DNA of 5,219 nucleotides from the NCBI RefSeq assembly GCF_900766215.1, contig NZ_CAAFUQ010000093.1, positions 1-5,219 of the forward strand. The letters run 5' to 3'. Positions 1 through 5,219 of the stretch are shown one piece after another (position 1 is the stretch's first letter; each line of letters opens with the position of its first letter). Source of the DNA: an uncultured Finegoldia sp. (GTDB lineage: Bacteria > Bacillota > Clostridia > Tissierellales > Peptoniphilaceae). The notes under the pieces were generated by a model. That model saw only the letters and a program-made list of their open reading frames with translations. It searched no databases and was not told where the DNA came from. A program made the translations under genes and the position numbers.

Positions 1-64
1 ACATATTAACACAGCTGATTAGCTATGAGTTATTTTGTGTTGCACTTGTTATGATAAATTATCA
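1..64. repeat. Left arm of a 64-bp perfect inverted repeat
   Basis: Bases 1-64 are the exact reverse complement of 5101-5164, with no mismatch. The match breaks at 65/5100. The left limit is unknown because the match reaches the window edge and may run on. Read on the minus strand, this arm is the second half of the leader-peptide attenuator seen at the right end: the last part of the leader ORF, its stop codon and the 5' strand of the start-codon-sequestering stem. It lies immediately downstream of the nup operon terminator. It contains no ORF of note. The arm could be an inversion or recombination site, a terminal repeat of a mobile segment, the leader of a second copy of the downstream gene, or an assembly fold-back. 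Confidence 0.9.
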
Positions 65-71
65 ATAAAAT

Positions 72-101
72 ACGGTAGTGTGATATTCCTCACACTACCG
101 T
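72..101 (-). terminator. Intrinsic terminator of the nup operon, probably bidirectional
   Basis: A perfect 12-bp stem (72-83 with 90-101; arms ACGGTAGTGTGA and TCACACTACCGT) encloses a 6-nt loop. It begins 11 bases past the stop codon of the last permease gene. On the minus strand it is followed by ATTTTATT, a modest U-tract. On the plus strand it is followed by TATTTTTTC, so it could also stop transcription entering from the left. It is the only strong terminator after the four transporter genes and marks the 3' end of the operon. Confidence 0.9.
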
Positions 102-112
102 TATTTTTTCTA

Positions 113-1048
113 TTATATTGCTATATCGTCTTTTAAATATGGTATTCCATCTGCTGTCGGTGCTTTTGTTTTTCCTCCGAATAATATCAAAACAACTAAT
201 GTTGCTACATAAGGAATCATTGATATTAGTTCTGAAGGTATTGGAAGATTTGTTCCACCTAATACAACAGATATTGATTGTGCAAATCCGAAAAACAAAG
301 CTGCTAGCATAACACCTTGAGGAGTCCATTTACCGAATATTACTGTTACCAAAGCTATGAAACCTTGACCAGCTACTAATGCCGGGAAGAATGAAGATAC
401 CAATGATATTGACATTGTAGCTCCACCTAAACCTGCCATAAATCCAGAGAATAAAACTGCCATGTATCTAACAAAAAATACATTTATGTTTAATGTTTCT
501 GCTGCTTTTGGATGTTCACCAACTGCAATCAATCTCATTCCCCATTTTGTTTTGTACATGAATATATAAATCAAGCACACCAAAACAAATACCAAGTATA
601 CTGTAACTGGAAGAGAAATTATATTCGCTAAGAATTTGTTTTCAATTCCATTAAATAAGACTGGAATCTTATATTGTGTTTCGATTGATTTAGTTTGAGT
701 TGCTCCGTTAAAAAATATTCTTGAAACAAATAGTGCAACACCTGGTCCTAAATAGTTGATAGCTATTGCAGAAATAGTTTGATCTCCTGCAAATGAAATG
801 GATACAATTGCGTGTATCAATGAAAATACCATTCCACTAAGTCCACCGCACAAAAATGCTAGCCAAGGGTTATGTGTATAGTATCCCACAGTCGCTGCAA
901 TCAAAGCTCCGATTGTCATCATACCTTCAAGCCCGATGTTTGTAACTCCTGATTTTTCAGAAACCATTCCACCTAGTCCAGCGTATAAAATAGGAGTCGC
1001 ATTGATTAATGTATTACCTATTACTAATCCTAAAAGAACTAAGTTCAT
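113..1048 (-). CDS. nupQ: Nucleoside ABC importer, second permease (NupQ-type)
   Basis: This 311-residue integral membrane protein belongs to the branched-chain/ribose-type permease family (BPD_transp_2). It is predicted to pair with the other permease to form the membrane channel of a nucleoside importer. Hydrophobic segments run through almost the whole length. Near the N-terminus lies the family motif GVTNIGLEGMM (residues 34-44), shared in form with the partner permease and typical of the NupQ/YufQ branch. A glycine-rich stretch, SGFMAGLGGA, lies about two thirds of the way along. Its ATG overlaps the previous stop by one base (TAATG). The ribosome site AAAGGAGG (1062-1055) sits in the end of the preceding gene, 6 nt upstream, so the genes are translationally coupled. 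The length is close to that of B. subtilis NupQ. Nucleoside specificity is inferred from family and gene order. No damage is seen. Confidence 0.93.
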   Translation of the reverse strand: MNLVLLGLVIGNTLINATPILYAGLGGMVSEKSGVTNIGLEGMMTIGALIAATVGYYTHNPWLAFLCGGLSGMVFSLIHAIVSISFAGDQTISAIAINYLGPGVALFVSRIFFNGATQTKSIETQYKIPVLFNGIENKFLANIISLPVTVYLVFVLVCLIYIFMYKTKWGMRLIAVGEHPKAAETLNINVFFVRYMAVLFSGFMAGLGGATMSISLVSSFFPALVAGQGFIALVTVIFGKWTPQGVMLAALFFGFAQSISVVLGGTNLPIPSELISMIPYVATLVVLILFGGKTKAPTADGIPYLKDDIAI

Positions 1049-2148
1049 TATTTGCCTCCTTTATTTTTAAATCTCGATTTTATTATTCTAAACATCAATG
1101 GAATTGCAGTGAATAAAATTATTGTTCCCATAATTATGTTAATCATTTCAGTTGGCGCATGCAAAACTCTCTGAACATTAGCCCCACTGTATTTTAATCC
1201 ACCGAAGAACAATCCAGAGAATATACATCCAATTGGATTATTGTTTGCAAGTAAACTTACTGCAAGTCCGTCAAATCCAAAATTTTCCATGCTGGATAAA
1301 GCTGAAATTGTGTATCTATATCCTAACACTTGAGTGATTCCACCAAGAGCACACACAGCTCCACTGATTGCCATAGATAATGTCAATTTATGGTTAACAT
1401 CTATTCCACCGTATTTCGCTGCATCTTGGTTAAGACCCACAGCTTTTAATTCGTATCCCAAGTTTGTTTTCTTCAAAATATACCATAACAAAATTGCTGC
1501 AATTATTGCCAATATCAATCCCATGTGAATAGGTGCTTTGAAGAAGTTATCAATTGCTTTAGGAAGTCCTTTTACATTTTGCATCAATGTAATCTTCGCT
1601 GTTTCTTGAACTTCATGAGTACCCATTGAGTTAGGTGCTTTGAATTTTGGATAGTTTGCAACCATGTTGTTTAAATAAAATGCAATCCAATTCAGCATTA
1701 TTGTAGAGATAACTTCGTGGATTCCAAATTTTGCTTTCAAAAATCCAGATAAAGCTCCAAACAATGCACCGGCCAACATTCCTACAATTATTACGACTGG
1801 AACGTGAATAAATGCTGGTAAATGAAGATTATATCCTAACAAAAAGGCTACCATAGTTCCTACAATGTATTGACCTTCTGCTCCAATATTAAATAACCCA
1901 GTTTTAAAAGCAAATGCAACACCCAAACCTGTAAAGATTATTGGAATAGCATTTACAATTGTCCATCCAACATTTTTGGGTCTTTTAAATATACCTTCAA
2001 GCATTAACTTATATGCTTCTAATGGATTATATCCAGCTAATATTAAAGCTAAAGCCCCTACCAATAGACCTATTAAAATAGATAAAAGCATGAAAAATAG
2101 CTTGTTGTATTTTGAAAATATTGAAATTTTTTGACTATTATTGTTCAT
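1048..2148 (-). CDS. nupP: Nucleoside ABC importer, first permease (NupP-type)
   Basis: This 366-residue polytopic membrane protein is the larger permease of the importer and belongs to the same BPD_transp_2 family. A short polar cytoplasmic N-terminus (residues 1-16) precedes the first membrane segment. The AGYNPLEAY motif (38-46) and the family motif GLFNIGAEGQY (84-94) are both hallmarks of the NupP/YufP branch. Further hydrophobic segments continue to a basic C-terminal tail (SRFKNKGGK). The start ATG (2148-2146) lies inside the end of the ATPase gene, an 11-bp overlap. GGAGG (2161-2157) stands 8 nt upstream, supporting this start. The length fits B. subtilis NupP. The protein should bind the ATPase through cytoplasmic loops and receive nucleoside from the lipoprotein. 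Substrate identity is inferred. Confidence 0.93.
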   Translation of the reverse strand: MNNNSQKISIFSKYNKLFFMLLSILIGLLVGALALILAGYNPLEAYKLMLEGIFKRPKNVGWTIVNAIPIIFTGLGVAFAFKTGLFNIGAEGQYIVGTMVAFLLGYNLHLPAFIHVPVVIIVGMLAGALFGALSGFLKAKFGIHEVISTIMLNWIAFYLNNMVANYPKFKAPNSMGTHEVQETAKITLMQNVKGLPKAIDNFFKAPIHMGLILAIIAAILLWYILKKTNLGYELKAVGLNQDAAKYGGIDVNHKLTLSMAISGAVCALGGITQVLGYRYTISALSSMENFGFDGLAVSLLANNNPIGCIFSGLFFGGLKYSGANVQRVLHAPTEMINIIMGTIILFTAIPLMFRIIKSRFKNKGGK

Positions 2149-3670
2149 CTACAATACCTCCAGCCATTAATCTACCAAGTTCCAATTCGTTAGTTTCTTT
2201 GGAAGATTTTTCTCCTACGATTTTTCCGTCGAAAATAACCGCAATATTATCAGATAAGTCCATAATTTCGTCCAGTTCAAAAGAAACTAATAAAACTGCT
2301 TTGTTTTTGTTTCTTTGATCCACTAAATATTTATGAATAAATTCAATAGCACCTACATCCAATCCTCTCGTAGGTTGAGCTGCTATTAACAAGTCCGGAT
2401 TGTTCGAAATTTCTCTAGCAATAATTACTTTTTGTTGGTTACCGCCTGATAAATTCTTTGTTTTTTGATTATAATCATTAGGTCTAATATCAAATTTTTC
2501 TATCAATTCCTTAGCATTATCATTTATAGCATTAAAATCTAATTTCAATCCTTTGCTAAAAGGTTTCTTTTTGACATTTTCTAATATCAAATTATCAGCA
2601 ATAGAATAATCTAATATAAGTCCATGCTTTTGTCTATCTTCCGGAATTGTATTCATTCCCGAATCTATAATCTCTCTTGGAGAATGATTTGTAATGTCTT
2701 TTCCCTTTAATGTAACTTTTCCAGATTCTATCTTTCTAAGTCCAGTAATAGCTTCAATAAGTTCTGACTGTCCATTACCATCTACCCCTGCTACACCGAC
2801 GATTTCTCCTCTTCTAACTTGAAGATTTAAATTTTTTACAACATCAATGTTTCTAGAATCTTTTACAACTAAATCCTTGATATCTAATACAACTTCGCCT
2901 GGTTCTTGGTCTTGTTTTTCAACGTTAAATCTTACATCACGACCTACCATTTTTTCAGCTAAGATATTTTCATCGATTTCTTTGACATTTAATTTATCTA
3001 TAAATTTACCACGTCTAATAACAGTACAATAATCTGCCATCGCTTTGATTTCAGACAGTTTGTGTGTGATTATTATAATAGATTTTCCTAGTTCTGTAAG
3101 ATTTTTTACAATTTTTATGAAATCATCTATTTCTTGTGGAGTCAAAACCGCTGTTGGTTCGTCAAATATTAGGATATCCGCTCCTCTATATAAGCATTTT
3201 AAAATTTCTACTCTTTGTTGCATACCTACCGAAATATCGGCTACTTTGACTTCTGGATCAATCATTAAACCGTATTTTTGTGATAATTCCCTAACAGCTT
3301 CGATAGACTTTTCGTTATCTAAAGTTCCACCTTTGCCAGTTATTTCTTTTCCTAAAACAATATTTTGATACACTGTGAATGGTTCTATTAGCATAAAATG
3401 TTGATGAACCATTCCTATACCAGTTTGTATTGCTAGTTTAGGAGTCATTTGATCAAAAGTTTTTCCTTTTACTGTAATGCTTCCTGATGTAGGTTCATAC
3501 AACCCGTAAAGTATGTTCATTAGAGTTGTTTTTCCAGCTCCGTTTTCTCCCAACAAAGCATGAACCTCTCCCTCATGGAGGCTGAAATTTACATTATCAA
3601 GTACTTTATTGCTGCCAAAAGATTTTGATATATCTTTTAAATCTACAACAATGTTTTTTTCATCGTTCAT
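2138..3670 (-). CDS. nupO: Nucleoside ABC importer, tandem-domain ATPase (NupO-type)
   Basis: This cytoplasmic ATPase has two fused nucleotide-binding domains and powers the importer. With the start at 3670 it is 510 residues, the usual length for the family. AAAGGA (3682-3677) lies 6 nt before this ATG, and the family alignment begins right after it (DLKDISKSFG). The in-frame upstream start at 3733 has no comparable site and would read through the intergenic hairpin. NBD1 is canonical: Walker A GENGAGKTT (41-49), Q-loop Q90, signature ISVGMQQR (146-153), Walker B ILIFDEPTA with E171, and H203. NBD2 is degenerate as expected for this class: its Walker A reads GVDGNGQSE (295-303) with Gln for Lys. 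The signature LSGGNQQK (407-414) is intact, AAQPTRGLD has Gln432 in place of the catalytic Glu, and VSFELDE has no switch His. Only one ATP site is likely to be fully active. The gene overlaps the next by 11 bp. Confidence 0.95.
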   Translation of the reverse strand: MNDEKNIVVDLKDISKSFGSNKVLDNVNFSLHEGEVHALLGENGAGKTTLMNILYGLYEPTSGSITVKGKTFDQMTPKLAIQTGIGMVHQHFMLIEPFTVYQNIVLGKEITGKGGTLDNEKSIEAVRELSQKYGLMIDPEVKVADISVGMQQRVEILKCLYRGADILIFDEPTAVLTPQEIDDFIKIVKNLTELGKSIIIITHKLSEIKAMADYCTVIRRGKFIDKLNVKEIDENILAEKMVGRDVRFNVEKQDQEPGEVVLDIKDLVVKDSRNIDVVKNLNLQVRRGEIVGVAGVDGNGQSELIEAITGLRKIESGKVTLKGKDITNHSPREIIDSGMNTIPEDRQKHGLILDYSIADNLILENVKKKPFSKGLKLDFNAINDNAKELIEKFDIRPNDYNQKTKNLSGGNQQKVIIAREISNNPDLLIAAQPTRGLDVGAIEFIHKYLVDQRNKNKAVLLVSFELDEIMDLSDNIAVIFDGKIVGEKSSKETNELELGRLMAGGIVDEQ

Positions 3671-3688
3671 GTTTTTTCCTTTCATATT

Positions 3689-3710
3689 TAAAAACAGGTG
3701 TAAAAACAGG
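3689..3710 (-). repeat. Two direct copies of CCTGTTTTTA
   Basis: The 10-mer CCTGTTTTTA (minus strand) occurs twice, at 3710-3701 and 3698-3689, separated by 2 nt. The first copy is the 3' end of the intergenic hairpin plus its U-tract. The second copy provides another U-run, and its CCTGTT could pair with AACAGG of the hairpin 5' arm as a weaker alternative stem. It may be a simple slippage duplication of the terminator tail, or it may add a second release point. Confidence 0.75.
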
Positions 3711-3728
3711 GATTTCTCAATCCCTGTT
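3701..3728 (-). terminator. Intra-operon hairpin with U-tract (partial terminator) between nupN and nupO
   Basis: Seven bases after the lipoprotein stop codon the minus strand forms a perfect 10-bp stem (AACAGGGATT with AATCCCTGTT) closed by a GAGA loop of the stable GNRA type. The run of T at 3706-3702 follows directly. This has the form of an intrinsic terminator, yet the ATPase gene starts only about 30 nt later and no separate promoter is evident. The likely role is partial termination plus 3'-end protection of the nupN message. That would give binding protein in excess over the membrane complex, a common arrangement in ABC import operons. The excess itself is inference. Confidence 0.8.
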
Positions 3729-3735
3729 CTCAACC

Positions 3736-4812
3736 TTATTTATCAAACCCGAATTCTGTAAATTCTTTTTCGTTTTGTGGAACTTTGATTTTTCCTTCTT
3801 TGATGTCTTTCTTTAAGCTTTCGACTTTGTCTTTAACTTCTTTTGCCACTAAATCATTTTTAGCATAAGCAATATCTACGGCATCTCCATCTTTTAATGA
3901 ATATGTTACAGTGCTTCCACCTTCAAATTTACCATCTAAAATATCTTTTGATATTTTTTGAACTACAACGTTAACACCTTTTACTGTAGAAACTAACATG
4001 TTTTTAGGAGCATCTTCAGATTGGTCTCTGTCAACACCTATAACGTATTTGTTATTGTCGATTGCGGCTTGAATAACTCCATAACCTGTACCGCCTGCTG
4101 CATGGAATATTACGTCTACTCCTTTTTGATACATTAAGTTAGCGATTGATTTTCCTTTATCTGGAGCAGCATAACTATCTGCATATTGTGATTGGAATTC
4201 AATTGGTTGTTTCTTTTGTCTTTCAGCTTCTTTAACTCCAGCTTTAAATCCATATTCAAATCTATCAATTACATCACTTTTCATACCACCAACAAAACCA
4301 ACTTTGTTTGTCTTAGTAGTCATACCAGCAATGTAACCAACCAAGAATGAATTTTCGTTATCTGCAAATAAAACACCAATCATATTTGATCTTTTTTCAA
4401 CATTTGCATTGTCAATAATAGCGTATTTTTGATCAGTGTTTGATTTAGCTGCAGCATCTGTTGCGTTAAACAAAGCATATCCAATTGTAAATATTACATC
4501 GCTTTCATCATCTAATGCTGTTTCCATATTTGGAGCATAATCAGCTTCTTTGTGTGATTCGATATATCTGTAATCCAACCATCCTTCTTTTTTCGCATTT
4601 TCAAATCCTTCAAATGCAGATTGGTTGAATGACTTATCGTTAATACCACCTTGGTCAGTAACCATTGTTACTTTTACTTTTTCTTTCTTTTCTGATTTAT
4701 CTGATGACTCTCCATTATCAGATGAATCTTTGCCAGCACCACCACATGCAGTCGCAAAAACCATGCTTAGACAAAGAAATAAAGCAATTATTTTTTTGTA
4801 AAATTTTGACAT
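3736..4812 (-). CDS. nupN: BMP-family nucleoside-binding lipoprotein (NupN-type)
   Basis: This 358-residue extracytoplasmic substrate-binding protein of the BMP/PnrA family is anchored to the outer face of the membrane by lipidation. It delivers nucleosides to the permeases encoded downstream. The signal peptide has basic residues (K3-K7), a hydrophobic core and the lipobox ATAC with Cys23. A Ser/Asp/Lys-rich tether covers residues 28-45. The mature domain shows the family signature VTDQGGINDKSFNQSAFEG (51-69), then DVIFTIGYAL (105-114), FHAAGGTGYGV (236-246) and GVDRDQ (259-264). The start at 4812 is chosen because AAGGAGG (4824-4818) lies 5 nt upstream and MSKFYKK opens a normal lipoprotein signal. 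The in-frame ATG at 4842 would place this ribosome site inside the gene. It is the first gene of the operon. Purine nucleoside is the best guess for the ligand, since related members (B. subtilis NupN, Treponema PnrA) bind such compounds. Confidence 0.95.
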   Translation of the reverse strand: MSKFYKKIIALFLCLSMVFATACGGAGKDSSDNGESSDKSEKKEKVKVTMVTDQGGINDKSFNQSAFEGFENAKKEGWLDYRYIESHKEADYAPNMETALDDESDVIFTIGYALFNATDAAAKSNTDQKYAIIDNANVEKRSNMIGVLFADNENSFLVGYIAGMTTKTNKVGFVGGMKSDVIDRFEYGFKAGVKEAERQKKQPIEFQSQYADSYAAPDKGKSIANLMYQKGVDVIFHAAGGTGYGVIQAAIDNNKYVIGVDRDQSEDAPKNMLVSTVKGVNVVVQKISKDILDGKFEGGSTVTYSLKDGDAVDIAYAKNDLVAKEVKDKVESLKKDIKEGKIKVPQNEKEFTEFGFDK

Positions 4813-4916
4813 AGTGTCCTCCTTAAATTTTAATGATAACATTTGCTTATATTTAAGAAATTAAATAATAATTTATCGATTTTTATTCATTAACATAAAC
4901 GTTGTTATCGTGTAAA

Positions 4917-4933
4917 TATAGATACCTTCTATA
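4917..4933 (-). promoter_or_regulatory. Palindrome at the predicted 5' end of the nup transcript
   Basis: TATAGA and TCTATA form perfect 6-bp arms around a 5-nt centre (AGGTA on the minus strand). The palindrome falls just downstream of the predicted start point near 4934. It could be an operator for a repressor or a hairpin at the mRNA 5' end that protects it from decay. No known operator consensus was recognised. In such AT-rich DNA a chance origin is possible. Confidence 0.35.
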
Positions 4934-4940
4934 CAATATA

Positions 4941-4969
4941 ATCTTAGCAATTATTAACATTATTGTCAA
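4941..4969 (-). promoter_or_regulatory. Sigma-A-type promoter of the nup operon
   Basis: On the minus strand there is a perfect -35 box TTGACA (4969-4964), a 17-bp spacer, and a -10 box TAAGAT (4946-4941) preceded by TGC, an extended -10. Transcription would begin near 4934, leaving a 5' leader of about 120 nt before nupN. No conserved core of a purine riboswitch and no T-box sequence was recognised in that leader. Confidence 0.75.
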
Positions 4970-4989
4970 ACAAAAAAATGAATTTAACA

Positions 4990-5017
4990 TTGCATAACTT
5001 TTCTGATATGATATATA
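4990..5017 (+). promoter_or_regulatory. Possible promoter for the leader-peptide transcript
   Basis: TTGCAT (4990-4995), a 16-bp spacer and TATATA (5012-5017) with TG one base upstream form a plausible extended -10 promoter pointing right. TATAAT also occurs at 5016-5021 and 5022-5027, so the exact -10 is uncertain in this AT-rich strip. The 4843-5051 interval carries no gene and holds the divergent promoters of the nup operon and of this unit. Confidence 0.4.
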
Positions 5018-5051
5018 TAATTATAATAAAAAATTTCAAAAAGGAGACAAA

Positions 5052-5135
5052 ATGAAAAATTTAGTATTGTGTGGGTGTGGTCACGGTCACATTTTTGTAA
5101 TGATAATTTATCATAACAAGTGCAACACAAAATAA
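5052..5135 (+). CDS. 27-residue leader peptide of a translational attenuator
   Basis: The ATG at 5052 has AAGGAG (5041-5046) 5 nt upstream, a strong site for such a short frame. The peptide begins MKNLVLCGCGHGH and ends IFVMIIYHNKCNTK. Its stop codon TAA (5133-5135) directly precedes the strand CTCATAG that pairs with the start codon of the next gene. Its 3' half encodes a hairpin (5094-5120). This layout is typical of regulatory leader peptides whose translation controls a downstream gene. The last 14 residues line up without gaps to the stop with the ErmC leader tail as I recall it (IFV, H, N and K identical), including most of its IFVI stalling motif. An alternative is the remnant of an oxidoreductase gene, since the N-terminus resembles a dinucleotide-binding strand-turn (VLCGCGHGH), cut short at the repeat boundary 5100/5101. 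The attenuator reading explains more of the data. Confidence 0.65.
   Translation: MKNLVLCGCGHGHIFVMIIYHNKCNTK
5094..5120 (+). promoter_or_regulatory. Attenuator hairpin 1, inside the leader ORF
   Basis: ATGATAA (5100-5106) is the exact reverse complement of TTATCAT (5108-5114). In RNA about 6 bp would form around a 3-nt turn. After a one-base mismatch the stem extends with TTTGT (5094-5098) against ACAAG (5116-5120), including one G-U pair. It covers leader codons 15-23, immediately after and overlapping the IFV codons. A ribosome paused there would open it and free its 3' arm. It fits the place of the 1:2 stem in erm-type leaders. Confidence 0.6.
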
Positions 5136-5164
5136 CTCATAGCTAATCAGCTGTGTTAATATGT
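5101..5164. repeat. Right arm of the 64-bp perfect inverted repeat
   Basis: This is an exact reverse complement of 1-64. The arm covers the end of the leader ORF from codon 17, its stop codon and the whole 5' strand of the start-codon-sequestering stem. It ends at 5164 only because its partner reaches the window edge. The motif GTGTTGCACTTG (reverse strand) recalls terminal repeats of some IS30-family elements, but no transposase is present and this resemblance is weak. Confidence 0.9.
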
Positions 5165-5212
5165 AAGTGACCAAACAAAACATATTAAAAGGAGCGATTA
5201 ACTATGAGCTAT
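5132..5212 (+). promoter_or_regulatory. Attenuator hairpin 2, sequestering the next gene's start
   Basis: The plus-strand RNA can fold into a long stem in register (paired positions sum to 5344): 5132-5134 with 5210-5212, CTCATAG (5136-5142) with CTATGAG (5202-5208), TAATC (5144-5148) with GATTA (5196-5200), and TTAATATGT (5156-5164) with ACATATTAA (5180-5188). The apical loop is 15 nt (5165-5179). That is 24 Watson-Crick pairs. The start codon at 5204 is fully paired. The ribosome site AGGAG (5190-5194) lies in a 7x7 internal loop. The fold should hold translation of the next gene low until the leader is translated or a ribosome stalls on it. Confidence 0.75.
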
Positions 5213-5219
5213 AACCATC
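5204..5219 (+). CDS. Start of an attenuator-controlled gene, truncated by the window end
   Basis: The ATG at 5204 follows AGGAG (5190-5194) with 9 nt spacing. Only MSYNH is visible, so the product cannot be identified. The leader peptide and sequestering stem upstream suggest an inducible gene, perhaps resistance to a ribosome-targeting drug. These first residues do not match the N-termini of Erm(A), Erm(B) or Erm(C) as I remember them. The start also resembles some leucyl-tRNA synthetases (MSYN-), so a housekeeping gene is not excluded. Confidence 0.6.

Noticed and set aside
25..54. Short plus-strand frame MSYFVLHLL in the left repeat arm, resembling the MSYNH start at 5204
   Set aside because: There is no ribosome site. 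The likeness follows from the arm being the near-complement of the downstream gene's start region in the hairpin.
1..64. IS30-family insertion sequence, from the GTGTTGCACTTG motif in both arms
   Set aside because: There is no transposase or remnant in the window, and the motif lies inside a functional-looking RNA leader. The resemblance is too short to call.
90..329. Open frames antisense to or in other frames of the transporter genes (also at 118-312, 1334-1528, 2112-2318, 2847-3032, 3045-3368, 3625-3816)
   Set aside because: They lie over well-supported genes with clear motifs, have low-complexity or Cys/Ser/Ile-rich translations, and are best explained as shadows.
2138..2900. Second ATPase domain lacking the Walker A Lys, catalytic Glu and switch His, suggesting a damaged protein
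   Set aside because: These replacements are usual in the second domain of this class of tandem-domain sugar and nucleoside ATPases, so this is not a mutation specific to this organism.
3671..3733. Longer N-terminus for the ATPase starting at 3733
   Set aside because: The extra 21 residues are encoded by the intergenic hairpin region and precede the usual family start. The ribosome site AAAGGA fits the ATG at 3670.
4813..4842. Longer N-terminus for the lipoprotein starting at 4842
   Set aside because: It would bury the strong AAGGAGG site inside the gene and put charged residues before an otherwise normal lipoprotein signal peptide.
4813..4934. Purine riboswitch or T-box in the nup operon leader
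   Set aside because: No conserved core of either element was found by eye. Only short AT-rich inverted repeats are present.

Overview
The window comes from a low-GC, AT-biased Gram-positive bacterium. The evidence is strong AAGGAGG-type ribosome sites, A/T-ending codons, a lipoprotein-anchored binding protein and U-tract terminators. The protein style would suit an anaerobic Firmicute of the Peptoniphilaceae (Finegoldia-like) group, but this placement is an impression and not proven.

Most of the window (72-4969, minus strand) is one complete four-gene operon for a BMP-type nucleoside ABC importer. In transcription order it holds a promoter with an extended -10 (4941-4969), a leader of about 120 nt with a small palindrome at its 5' end, a substrate-binding lipoprotein (3736-4812), an intergenic hairpin with U-tract (3701-3728), a double-NBD ATPase (2138-3670), two permeases (1048-2148 and 113-1048) and a strong terminator (72-101). 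Gene order and lengths (358, 510, 366 and 311 aa) match the Bacillus subtilis guanosine importer nupNOPQ. The last three genes overlap (11 bp, then 1 bp). The first is separated from the second by a partial-terminator structure, which would give more binding protein than membrane complex.

The divergent strip at the right end (about 4990-5219, plus strand) is the unusual part. A 27-codon ORF with a strong ribosome site (5052-5135) ends exactly where a long stem begins (5132-5212). That stem buries the ribosome site region and start codon of the next gene, of which only MSYNH lies in the window (5204 on). A second hairpin (5094-5120) lies inside the small ORF. This is the layout of a leader-peptide translational attenuator, as used by inducible erm and cat genes. 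The last 14 residues of the leader align without gaps with the ErmC leader tail, including the IFV of its stalling motif. The downstream gene is therefore probably inducible, possibly by a ribosome-targeting antibiotic, but its identity cannot be read here.

The first 64 bases of the window are a perfect inverted copy of 5101-5164, part of this attenuator. The nup operon therefore lies between two identical inverted 64-bp arms. The arms could mark an invertible or mobile segment, a second copy of the attenuated gene beyond the left edge, or an assembly fold-back at a contig end. The window alone cannot decide between these.
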